A program made the translations under genes and the position numbers. Under the pieces are notes generated by a model, which worked only from the letters and a program-made list of their open reading frames with translations, did no database searches and was not told where the DNA came from. Below are positions 6,196 through 13,184 of a DNA stretch of 13,184 nt, one piece after another. Position 1 is the stretch's first letter, and each line of letters opens with the position of its first letter. Location of the stretch: NCBI GenBank assembly GCA_003554505.1, contig PWGS01000278.1:1-13184 (forward strand), read 5' to 3'. The stretch is from Desulfonatronospira sp. GTDB lineage: Bacteria > Desulfobacterota > Desulfovibrionia > Desulfovibrionales > Desulfonatronovibrionaceae.

Positions 6196-7965
6196 ATGGC
6201 CTCAAAAGTGTTCAAAGGAATTCCGGTTTCAGCAGGGCTTGCCATAGGCAGGACCTATTTCCTCAATCGCGAAGCCGGTACTTCCATAGTCCGGATCAAT
6301 ATAATTCCGGAACAGGTCCCCCAGGAGACGGCCAGGCTCAAGCAGGGATTCAATGCAGCTCTTGATGAGCTGGAGAACATTCTCAAGAAGGTCCCCCGCG
6401 ACCTGAAAGAGCAGGCCGCTATAATTGATTCGCACATAATGATATTGCGGGACGAAAAGTTTCAGAAATCAGCCTGCGACTATGTACATTCCAGACTGAT
6501 AAACGCGGAGTGGGCCCTGGAAAATGCCGTCAATGACATAGAGAGGGCTTTCAGCCGGATAGAAGACGAATATATCCGCAGCAGGACGCAGGATGTGCGT
6601 CTGGTTGCCGGGCGGGTGCGCAACAAGCTCTACGGTCAGTCCAAAAGTTATGACAGTAAGTCCGAGAGAATGATCCTGCTGGCTCATGATCTTTCACCGG
6701 CTGATACCATAGAGCTTAAGCTGGACAGGATCATGGCCTTTGCCACGGCCACAGGCGGCAAGACCTCGCATGCAGGCATAATCGCCCGTTCCCTGCAGAT
6801 ACCCGCAATAGTCGGCGCCGAAGGGCTGGAAGAAATTCAGGACGATCACGTAGTGATTCTGGACGGTTTCAGCGGAAAGATAATTGTTGAGCCGGATGCG
6901 GAAGAACTTACCCATTACACCGACCTGAAGCAGCGTTTTTCTGAATACTACTCCCAGATAAAGCGCAACTGCTATCTGCCTGCGGAAACCATTGACGGCT
7001 ACCAGATGCAGGTGCTGGCCAACATAGAACTCTTTGAAGAGGTGACCTCGGTAATTGACAACGGCGGGGAAGGTATAGGGCTTTACCGCACAGAGTACAG
7101 CTTTTTAAACCGCAACAACTGGCCTTCGGAAGAGGAGCTTTACGAAGAATACCGGGATATGGCTTCCATAGTCTATCCCCAGAAGGTCGTGTTCCGCACT
7201 CTGGACCTGGGAGCGGACAAAATCTCGCCTCACTTCGGACCTTTGGAAGAAGTGAATCCCGCCCTGGGTCTCAGGGCCATCAGATTCTGCCAGCAGAATA
7301 TAGAGCTTTTCAAGGCCCAGCTGCGAGCCATTTTAAGGGCCAGTACACTGGGAAACGTTGCAGTCATGTTTCCCATGATTTCCGGGCTTCAGGAACTTCG
7401 AGAGGTCAAGGAGATATATTTCGACGTCCGCGAAGAGATGCGCAAGGCGGGCCAGCCATTCAACGATGAGGTCCCTTTCGGGATCATGATCGAGCTTCCC
7501 AGCGCAGTTTTCATTGCCGATGTCCTGGCCAGGGAAGTGGATTTCTTCAGCATCGGCACCAACGACCTCATTCAGTATTCACTGGGAATAGACCGCACCA
7601 ACAGGTATGTATCCTACCTTTATCAGCCCCTGCACCCGGCTGTTTTGCGAAGCATAAAGTATGTGGTTGATGCCGGGCACGAGGCAGGGATCGAGGTCAA
7701 TGTCTGCGGGGAGGTGGCAGCGGATCCCTACTGCATACCCATCCTCATGGGCATGCAGCTGGACTCCATAAGTCTCAACCCCCAGGCCATCCCGGGCATC
7801 AAGCGAATAATCCGCCAGACCACCATGGAAGAGTGCAAGGAGCTGCTGAAGCAGGTACTGACCTCCAGCCAGGTACAGCAAAGCAACCGTCTGGTCCGGG
7901 ACAAAATATTCACCCATTTTCCAGAGGGGCTCATGTTCTATACTTCCCTTATAGAAGAATCCTGA
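6196..7965 (+). CDS. ptsI: PTS Enzyme I (phosphoenolpyruvate-protein phosphotransferase)
   Basis: This 589-residue cytoplasmic enzyme takes phosphate from phosphoenolpyruvate and passes it to HPr. The swivelling phosphohistidine domain has GGKTSHAGIIARS with the active H192 (H189 in E. coli). The C-terminal barrel has YRTE with R298, VVFRTLDLGADK with R334, the metal-binding IELPSA segment (E433), FSIGTNDLIQY, and NVCGE with C504, which match the known PEP-site residues. Length and domain order are complete: an N-terminal HPr-binding helical region, the phosphohistidine domain, then the PEP-binding barrel. AAGGTG at 6182-6187 lies eight bases before ATG 6196. With HPr and IID directly upstream, this is the energy-coupling part of a PTS. 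Confidence 0.97.
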   Translation: MASKVFKGIPVSAGLAIGRTYFLNREAGTSIVRINIIPEQVPQETARLKQGFNAALDELENILKKVPRDLKEQAAIIDSHIMILRDEKFQKSACDYVHSRLINAEWALENAVNDIERAFSRIEDEYIRSRTQDVRLVAGRVRNKLYGQSKSYDSKSERMILLAHDLSPADTIELKLDRIMAFATATGGKTSHAGIIARSLQIPAIVGAEGLEEIQDDHVVILDGFSGKIIVEPDAEELTHYTDLKQRFSEYYSQIKRNCYLPAETIDGYQMQVLANIELFEEVTSVIDNGGEGIGLYRTEYSFLNRNNWPSEEELYEEYRDMASIVYPQKVVFRTLDLGADKISPHFGPLEEVNPALGLRAIRFCQQNIELFKAQLRAILRASTLGNVAVMFPMISGLQELREVKEIYFDVREEMRKAGQPFNDEVPFGIMIELPSAVFIADVLAREVDFFSIGTNDLIQYSLGIDRTNRYVSYLYQPLHPAVLRSIKYVVDAGHEAGIEVNVCGEVAADPYCIPILMGMQLDSISLNPQAIPGIKRIIRQTTMEECKELLKQVLTSSQVQQSNRLVRDKIFTHFPEGLMFYTSLIEES

Positions 7966-8011
7966 GGGCTATCAATTTGTCTTTAAATATTAAATTCAAA
8001 GTGCCGGGCTT

Positions 8012-8782
8012 ATGAGATCAATTCTTGGCTGGCTGGGACATCAGTTTCTAGGACTTCTCCAGGAGCTGGGGCGGATTATGGTTCTTCTTCTCCAGGCCCT
8101 GTCCTGGCTGGGGAGACCTCCCTTCAGGATAAGACTTTATTTCAAGCAGATGGAGTTCATCGGGGTCAACTCCCTGTTCGTAGTGGCCCTGACCTCACTT
8201 TTTACGGGCATGGTCCTGGCCCTGCAGACCTTTTACGCCTTCAGCATGTTCGGGGCCGAACCACTGGTGGGAGCTACAGTGGCCCTGTCCATGACCCGGG
8301 AACTGGGCCCTGTGATTACCGGGCTCATGGTAACCGGCAGGGCCGGCTCGGCCATCTGTGCCGAGATAGGGACCATGCGGGTAACTGAGCAGGTGGACGC
8401 CCTGACGGTCATGGCCATAAACCCTGTTCAGTACCTGGTATTGCCCAGAATCGTGGCCGGAGTCATAATGCTGCCTCTTTTGACCATTATAAGCGACGCC
8501 ATGGGTATTCTGGGGGGGTACCTGGTGGGGGTTCAGCTCCTGGATATCCACGGAGGCATGTTCATGAACAAGATCCAGGAGCACGTGACCCTGGCGGATG
8601 TTTACAACGGGCTTATCAAGGCCTCGGTGTTCGGAGGGATTCTTACCCTGGTGGGATGCTACAAGGGGTTTTACACCCGGGGCGGAGCAGAAGGGGTGGG
8701 CAGGTCCACCACTCAGGCCGTGGTCATGTCTTCGGTGCTTATCCTGGTGAGCGATTATTTCCTGACCGCGCTCATGTTTTAG
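8012..8782 (+). CDS. mlaE: Phospholipid ABC transporter permease MlaE
   Basis: The 256-residue inner-membrane protein matches the MlaE permease family of MCE-type lipid transporters. It has several hydrophobic segments and the conserved block from about 97 to 131, including RELGPVITGLMVTGRAGSA and AEIGTMRVTEQVDAL. It should form a dimer carrying the MlaF ATPase and the MlaD ring. Length is typical. mlaF follows after 15 bases and mlaD after that, so these three are an operon. The 46-base gap after ptsI is AT-rich, but I cannot see a convincing promoter or terminator there. The ribosome-binding site for ATG 8012 is weak. Confidence 0.95.
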   Translation: MRSILGWLGHQFLGLLQELGRIMVLLLQALSWLGRPPFRIRLYFKQMEFIGVNSLFVVALTSLFTGMVLALQTFYAFSMFGAEPLVGATVALSMTRELGPVITGLMVTGRAGSAICAEIGTMRVTEQVDALTVMAINPVQYLVLPRIVAGVIMLPLLTIISDAMGILGGYLVGVQLLDIHGGMFMNKIQEHVTLADVYNGLIKASVFGGILTLVGCYKGFYTRGGAEGVGRSTTQAVVMSSVLILVSDYFLTALMF

Positions 8783-8797
8783 AGGACAGAGGACAGT

Positions 8798-9562
8798 ATG
8801 CAGAATGACCGGGATATTATACATATTGAAAGCCTGTACAAAAGCTTCGGGGATTTCAGGGTGCTGGACGGGCTGGATCTCAGCCTGGAAAGAGACCGGG
8901 TGAATATTATCATCGGTCGCAGCGGCGGGGGCAAAAGCGTACTCATCAAGCACATCATCGGGCTGTTGAAGCCGGACAGCGGCCGGATTCTCGTGCGCGG
9001 CGAGGATATAGTGCCCCTGAATGAAGGTGAAATGGCCCGGGTACGCAAGGAATTCGGCATGCTCTTTCAGGAGGCGGCCCTTTTTGATTCCCTGAATGTG
9101 CACGAAAATGTGGCTTTTCCCTTGCATGAACACACTACCAAGAGTTATAGTGAGATTAACGAGGTGGTGCAGGCCAAGCTTGCAGCTGTCGGGCTGCAGG
9201 GCATGGACAAGAAAATGCCGGCTGAGCTCTCGGGGGGAATGCGCAAAAGGGTCGGCCTGGCCAGGGCTCTGGCCCTGGAGCCGAAAATCGTCCTCTTTGA
9301 TGAGCCGACCTCAGGTCTTGATCCGGTCATGGCCGCAGCTATAAATGAACTGATACAGAGGACCAGGCAGGAATTCGGAGCCACCTGCATAGTTATCAGT
9401 CATGATATTGACGCCACCATGAAGATAGCCGACAATATATCCATGCTCTATGAGGGGAAAATTATCGCCCGGGGCAGTCCGGCGGAAATAAGGGAAAACA
9501 GCGACCCTGTGGTGCGGCAGTTCATCAGGGGGGAAGCACAGGGACCCATCAAGGTCAATTAA
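8798..9562 (+). CDS. mlaF: Phospholipid ABC transporter ATP-binding protein MlaF
   Basis: The 254-residue ATPase powers the MCE transporter. All ABC motifs are present: Walker A GRSGGGKS (40-47), the Q-loop at Q91 in [11 protein letters not shown], the signature LSGGM (144-148), Walker B IVLFDE (164-169), and the switch histidine H202 in ISHD. The [16 protein letters not shown] stretch after the Q-loop is typical of MlaF proteins. GAGGACAG sequences just before ATG 8798 can serve as ribosome-binding site. Known MlaF proteins work with MlaE and MlaD, and often with the STAS protein MlaB. No mlaB is present in this cluster. Confidence 0.96.
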   Translation: MQNDRDIIHIESLYKSFGDFRVLDGLDLSLERDRVNIIIGRSGGGKSVLIKHIIGLLKPDSGRILVRGEDIVPLNEGEMARVRKEFGMLFQEAALFDSLNVHENVAFPLHEHTTKSYSEINEVVQAKLAAVGLQGMDKKMPAELSGGMRKRVGLARALALEPKIVLFDEPTSGLDPVMAAAINELIQRTRQEFGATCIVISHDIDATMKIADNISMLYEGKIIARGSPAEIRENSDPVVRQFIRGEAQGPIKVN

Positions 9563-9625
9563 ATTTCAACCAGAGACATGTCCGCCGGTGCATTCTTCCG
9601 CCCCGGCTGATGAATCAGGGGTTTT

Positions 9626-11140
9626 ATGGCCAAGACTCCCAGCGCGGAAATCAAGGTGGGCATTTTTGTCCTCATAGCCATTGTCCTTCTGGGGTATCTG
9701 ACCACAGTACTCACCAGGGACAGGATAATCACCAGGGATACTTACGAGATCCACGCATATTTTGATAACGTTTCCGGGCTGCGCACCAATTCCCCGGTGG
9801 AAATAGCCGGGATCGACGTGGGCACGGTCAAGGATATCACCCTGCACGAGAACAGGGCCAGGGTTACCATGGCCATACGCCCGGACATATCCATACATGC
9901 CGACTCCCAGGCAACCATCCGCACCAGGGGGGTTCTGGGGGACAAGTTCGTGGAGATCAACCCGGGAAGCGCAACCGAGCCCACCCTGGAGGAGGGCGGA
10001 GTCGTATCCCGCGGGATTCAGCCCACGGACCTGGACCAGGTCATGGCCCGCATAGGAGATATCGCAGATGATATAAGCGAGGTCTCCAGGAGTGTTTCCA
10101 ATGTATTCGGCGGACCTGAAGGCGAGCAGGATATGCGCGAATTTTTCGACAATCTGCGCGAAGCAGCGGTGCATCTGAATCAGATAGTACAGACCAATGC
10201 CCGGGGCATTGAAAATATCGTGGCCAACCTGCAGGATTTTTCCGGGGATTTAAAAACCATAAGCGAGACCAACAAGGAAGGCATCACCCATATTGTGGAT
10301 AACTTTGCCCAGGCCTCCAGTCAGCTCAATGTTTCTCTGCAGCAGCTGGGAGAGATTATGGACACGGCCCGGCACGGAGATGGGCCTGTGGCCACTCTTC
10401 TGGAAGACCGCCAGATGAGCGAGGACATGCGCCGCACTGCTGCATCCCTGGAAAGTCTTACCCGCAAACTGGATGAGGGCGAAGGAACTCTGGGCAAGCT
10501 CATAAGCGAGGATGATACCGGCAGAAAGATCGATGAAGCCCTGGACGGGATCAATGAATTCCTGGAGCGCCACGACCGGTTTCAGACAGCGGTGGATTTC
10601 CGCAGCGAATACATGGCCAGCACCGGAGACATGAAATCATACCTGGACCTGACCCTGCAGCCGGCCGAGGACAGGTTCTATATGCTGTCTCTCATCGATG
10701 ACCCCAAGGGACGCACCCGGACCACGGAAACAGTGACCACCACTAAAAGGGACGGGCAAACCGACAAGGTCTGGGAAAAAGAGGAAAAGACCTACAAGGA
10801 CAGGTTCAAATTTTCCGCTCAGATAGCCAAGAGGTGGAACGACTTCATCCTGCGCGGGGGGCTTATCGAATCCACCGGCGGGTTCGGCATGGACTACTTT
10901 CTCTGGGACGAGCGAATCAAGCTGTACACCGATGTTTTCGACCTGGGAGCGGATCGCCCGCATGTCAAATCCGGGGCCAACCTCTATTTTCTGGACAATT
11001 TCTACCTCACCGCCGGTTTTGACGATTACCTGAGCAAGCACGGGGACAGCTCGTTTTTTGGAGGACTTGGATTTTATTTTACAGACGAGGACCTGAAGTA
11101 CCTTATGTCGTCAGTGCCTGTACCCGACGGCAACTTTTAA
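9626..11140 (+). CDS. mlaD: Long MCE-domain protein MlaD with beta-rich C-terminus
   Basis: The 504-residue protein is far longer than E. coli MlaD (about 180). A single membrane helix (about 11-29) is followed by one MCE domain (about 38-115) with SPVEIAGIDVGTV and RGVLGDKFVEI. A long helical region (about 135-315) includes the G-rich repeat GEGTLGKLI. The last third (about 318-486) alternates polar and hydrophobic residues in eight to ten short strands, such as FKFSAQIAKRW, DFILRGGLIES, RIKLYTDVFDL and FFGGLGFYF. The protein ends with Phe. This fits a chain anchored in the inner membrane whose tail forms an outer-membrane barrel, as described for MlaD of Veillonella; that last step is inference. 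AGGGG lies six bases before ATG 9626. Confidence 0.9.
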   Translation: MAKTPSAEIKVGIFVLIAIVLLGYLTTVLTRDRIITRDTYEIHAYFDNVSGLRTNSPVEIAGIDVGTVKDITLHENRARVTMAIRPDISIHADSQATIRTRGVLGDKFVEINPGSATEPTLEEGGVVSRGIQPTDLDQVMARIGDIADDISEVSRSVSNVFGGPEGEQDMREFFDNLREAAVHLNQIVQTNARGIENIVANLQDFSGDLKTISETNKEGITHIVDNFAQASSQLNVSLQQLGEIMDTARHGDGPVATLLEDRQMSEDMRRTAASLESLTRKLDEGEGTLGKLISEDDTGRKIDEALDGINEFLERHDRFQTAVDFRSEYMASTGDMKSYLDLTLQPAEDRFYMLSLIDDPKGRTRTTETVTTTKRDGQTDKVWEKEEKTYKDRFKFSAQIAKRWNDFILRGGLIESTGGFGMDYFLWDERIKLYTDVFDLGADRPHVKSGANLYFLDNFYLTAGFDDYLSKHGDSSFFGGLGFYFTDEDLKYLMSSVPVPDGNF

Positions 11141-11164
11141 AAATTATGCGGGAGGCTTTGCAAG

Positions 11165-11434
11165 ATGGAAGTTGTACTGTTTAAAAGCGAAGAAAGGAAA
11201 AATACCCAGGAGGTGGCCGCAATCCTGCGCCAGATCGCGGACAGGGTGGAATCCGGTGAAGTGGTGCTGACCCGGGGACAGGAGGAGGTCAGGCTGCAGA
11301 TACCTGCCAATGTGACCCTGGAGATCAAGGTGGAGGAAGAAACCAAGAGGACCACGAAGAAATCTCTGGAGATAGAGATTGAGTGGCCTGAAGGTGAAGA
11401 GGGCAGCCCCCGGGGAGATATGAGCATCGGCTGA
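11165..11434 (+). CDS. Amphi-Trp domain protein
   Basis: The 89-residue protein resembles the amphi-Trp domain family, small proteins of unknown function. Typical parts are the N-terminal LFKSEERKNTQEVAAILRQIADRVESGEVVL, a short strand RLQIPANVTLEIKVEE, and the family-defining ending LEIEIEWPEGEEG with its tryptophan. It is highly charged and has no signal peptide or membrane helix, so it is probably cytoplasmic. GGAGG at 11151-11155 precedes ATG 11165 by nine bases. It sits 24 bases after mlaD, so it is likely co-transcribed with the lipid transport genes, but a role in lipid transport is only a guess. Confidence 0.8.
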   Translation: MEVVLFKSEERKNTQEVAAILRQIADRVESGEVVLTRGQEEVRLQIPANVTLEIKVEEETKRTTKKSLEIEIEWPEGEEGSPRGDMSIG

Positions 11435-11528
11435 TGACGATCTTTACTGTTACCCAGAAATTCATGGCGATCCGCATCCTGGTCCGGGTAAACTGCCAGG
11501 AGTCGGATAGTTGTCCGGGACTTGGAAA

Positions 11529-12392
11529 ATGTCCGTTTTGAAAGCTTTGATTGTACATCCTGACCGTGAGGTCACCCTGAAATTACGCGAGTTTTTTGCA
11601 GGGGAAAAGAGGATAAAAATCCTGGGCGAGGCTGTCAGTTCCAATGAGGCCCTGGAGTTGCTGGAAAGCATATCCTATGATGTGTTTTTTCTGGGAATAG
11701 ATCTGCCCAACGGGGTCAGCGGCATGGAGCTTACTCAGATGCTGGCTCAAAGAAAGAGCAGGCCGCACATTGTTCTCATTGCCCCTGACCAGGGGCACGC
11801 CTACAAGGCATTTGAGCTGGGGGTAGCCGACTACCTGATCTGGCCTTTTGAGAAGGGCAGGCTGGAAAACACGGTGGAAAGACTGCTTCGTTATGCCGAT
11901 ATGCCGCACATAGTTGGAAAAGAGGGCTACAATTCGCAGGGGTTGGACCGGTCCAGGGACGATGGAACCGTTCACCTGCCCATGGCGGATGCTGATGAGG
12001 ATTCCTTTTTAAACGCCCTTCGCCAGGCCTGGGACGTGTCGCCCAAAAAGCAGCTGGAGATTGAAAAACTGCCCATAAACCAGGAAGGAAGACTTCTCCT
12101 GGTGCCCTACAACCAGATAGTCTTTGTGGAGGCCTATGAAGACTACAGCTTTGTACACACCTTCAAGGAGAAATTCTTGACTTCCTACCGTCTCAAAAGC
12201 CTTGAAGAAAGACTGAATAAACACGGTTTTTTCCGGGTGCACAGAAAGTACCTGGTGAACCTGGAGATGGTTACAGAGATAGCCTCAATGCCCGGCAGCA
12301 ACTTCATGCTCAGAACTGCGGGCAGGACAAAAATCGAACTGCCCATCAGCCGAAGACGGATCAATGACCTGAAGCAGATTCTGGGACTTTAG
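11529..12392 (+). CDS. LytTR-family regulator with degenerate receiver domain
   Basis: The 287-residue protein has a receiver-like domain (about 3-120), a linker, and a LytTR DNA-binding domain (about 175-285). The LytTR part is intact, with PYNQIVFVEAYEDYSFVHT (193-211) and the signature FFRVHRKYLVNLEMV (234-248). The receiver keeps the overall fold pattern but not its chemistry. The acidic pair is H10-P11, the phospho-Asp position is G56 (LGIDLP), the Thr/Ser position is A85 and the Lys position is W105. It therefore probably does not take phosphate in the usual way and may respond to protein or ligand binding. ATG 11529 gives a normal N-terminus. TTG 11511, preceded by AGGAG at eight bases, is an alternative start adding six residues. 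Confidence 0.9.
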   Translation: MSVLKALIVHPDREVTLKLREFFAGEKRIKILGEAVSSNEALELLESISYDVFFLGIDLPNGVSGMELTQMLAQRKSRPHIVLIAPDQGHAYKAFELGVADYLIWPFEKGRLENTVERLLRYADMPHIVGKEGYNSQGLDRSRDDGTVHLPMADADEDSFLNALRQAWDVSPKKQLEIEKLPINQEGRLLLVPYNQIVFVEAYEDYSFVHTFKEKFLTSYRLKSLEERLNKHGFFRVHRKYLVNLEMVTEIASMPGSNFMLRTAGRTKIELPISRRRINDLKQILGL

Positions 12393-12609
12393 ATGGCCTC
12401 ACCGTTCAACGTGACCTATCAGCCTTTAGTCGATTATCTATGCCAATTTTTCTTGTATGATATAAACATGCCCCTGACCTTGCGGTGGAAGCAGCTGTAT
12501 GCTGGCAGCAAACCGCCTTATAAACCGGTTGCTTGGAGATCCGGGGATCAAAAAATCCAAAATGTTTTTTAATGATTACTATTCGGATCGAGTTTAAAGG
12601 AGGAGTGTT
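12393..12609. other. Intergenic region before acs
   Basis: This 217-base gap is AT-rich and has no recognisable gene. It holds a candidate LytTR-like box ACCGTTCAA at 12401-12409, a candidate promoter at 12458-12466, a GCGGT/ACCGC stem (12482-12486 with 12512-12516) enclosing CAGC/GCTG, the palindrome AACCGGTT at 12523-12530, and GATCC/GGATC at 12538-12549. No hairpin followed by a T-run is visible, so I cannot point to a terminator for the regulator gene. Confidence 0.6.
12458..12466 (+). promoter_or_regulatory. Candidate extended -10 promoter for acs
   Basis: TGATATAAA reads as an extended -10 (TGn followed by TATAAA). The 17-base upstream position has only a weak -35 (CTATGC), which extended -10 promoters tolerate. 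An overlapping alternative -10, TATGAT, is at 12456-12461. Transcription would start near 12473, giving an acs leader of roughly 137 bases. Confidence 0.35.
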
Positions 12610-13184
12610 ATGGAAGACAAAGGAGCCCTTGACTCTTTGCTGCAGGAGGAAAGGATTTTTCGGCCGCTGCCCCAGATGGTGATTGACGCCAACATCAACC
12701 CGCAGGAATATTCCGCGGGGATGAAACAGTGCCAGGAAAATTATCTGGACTACTGGGATGACGCGGCCAAGGAACTGGACTGGTTCAAGAAGTGGGACAA
12801 GGTCCTGTATGATTCCGAGGCCCCTTTCTACAAGTGGTTTACAGGCGCCAAGTGCAATATCGTGTACAATGCGCTGGACAGGCACATTACCACGGCCAAC
12901 AAGAACAAGCTGGCCCTTATCTGGGAAGGCGAGCCCGGGGACACCAAGAAATTCACTTATTACGAACTTTACCGGGCTGTAAACCGCTTTGCCAATGCCC
13001 TGCGTTCCCTGGGCATCAAGAAGGGGGACCGGGTGGTGCTCTATATGCCACCGCTTCCCGAGACCATGATTTCCATCCTGGCGGTGGCCAAGATAGGAGC
13101 TGTGCACAGCATGGTCTTCGCCGGTTTTTCCGCCAAGGCCCTGCGCGAGCGCATCCAGGACGCCGAGGCCAAGCTGGTCATTAC
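12610..13184 (+). CDS. acs: Acetyl-CoA synthetase (N-terminal part, cut by window end)
   Basis: The first 191 codons of an acetyl-CoA synthetase are visible; the window ends before the catalytic core. The enzyme converts acetate, ATP and CoA to acetyl-CoA via acetyl-AMP. Matching N-terminal features are [20 protein letters not shown], the [10 protein letters not shown] segment typical of this family, [37 protein letters not shown], and [35 protein letters not shown] related propionyl-CoA synthetase cannot be fully excluded from this fragment. A strong ribosome-binding site, AAAGGAGGAG at 12596-12605, precedes ATG 12610. The gene probably has its own promoter. Confidence 0.9.
   Translation, partial: MEDKGALDSLLQEERIFRPLPQMVIDANINPQEYSAGMKQCQENYLDYWDDAAKELDWFKKWDKVLYDSEAPFYKWFTGAKCNIVYNALDRHITTANKNKLALIWEGEPGDTKKFTYYELYRAVNRFANALRSLGIKKGDRVVLYMPPLPETMISILAVAKIGAVHSMVFAGFSAKALRERIQDAEAKLVI

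Noticed and set aside
8195..9133. Long open frame on the - strand (312 codons)
   Set aside because: It lies opposite mlaE and mlaF, which carry full family motifs. The reverse product is rich in His, Gln and Pro and resembles no family I know.
12510..12527. AAACCG direct repeats 12 bases apart as a regulator site
   Set aside because: The repeat is only six bases and part of it belongs to the AACCGGTT palindrome; chance is likely.
12406..13107. Open frame on the - strand (233 codons)
   Set aside because: It is opposite acs, which has clear family motifs and a strong ribosome-binding site. I take it as a shadow.

Overview
This window looks like chromosome of a Gram-negative, sulfate-reducer-type deltaproteobacterium, most likely Desulfovibrionales. 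This rests on gene content and order recalled for the group, not on a search: khpA-rimM-trmD-rplS-rnhB-yraN-rsmI running into a mannose-family PTS IID gene, HPr and Enzyme I; a TrmD carrying an extra C-terminal SPOUT domain; and a long MCE protein. All sixteen supported genes lie on the + strand and are closely packed.

Layout. Positions 1-431 are non-coding and relatively AT-rich, with a degenerate CCGAYN hexamer repeat and a nested inverted-repeat element. Positions 432-4892 are a ribosome and RNA maturation cluster: KH-domain protein KhpA, RimM, TrmD-SPOUT fusion, ribosomal protein L19, RNase HII, YraN and RsmI. The last three overlap or use TTG starts. Positions 4962-7965 encode a mannose-family IID membrane protein, HPr and Enzyme I, with no IIA, IIB or IIC beside them. 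Positions 8012-11140 encode a three-gene MCE lipid transport system: permease MlaE, ATPase MlaF and an extended MlaD with a beta-strand-rich C-terminal third. An amphi-Trp protein and a LytTR regulator with a degenerate receiver domain follow (11165-12392). After a 217-base intergenic region with a candidate promoter, acetyl-CoA synthetase begins and runs off the window end.

How they work together. The first block makes and matures ribosomes and tRNA and processes RNA/DNA hybrids. The PTS block supplies the general phosphotransfer proteins plus one permease subunit, so it may be regulatory or may depend on IIA/IIB/IIC encoded elsewhere. The Mla block probably moves phospholipid between the inner and outer membranes. 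Its MlaD may bridge the periplasm in a single chain, which would fit the absence of mlaA, mlaB and mlaC nearby.

The points most worth following up are the LytTR protein whose receiver has lost every phosphorylation residue, and the MlaD with a barrel-like tail. Next are the TrmD double-SPOUT fusion, the incomplete PTS set, and the inverted-repeat element upstream of khpA.
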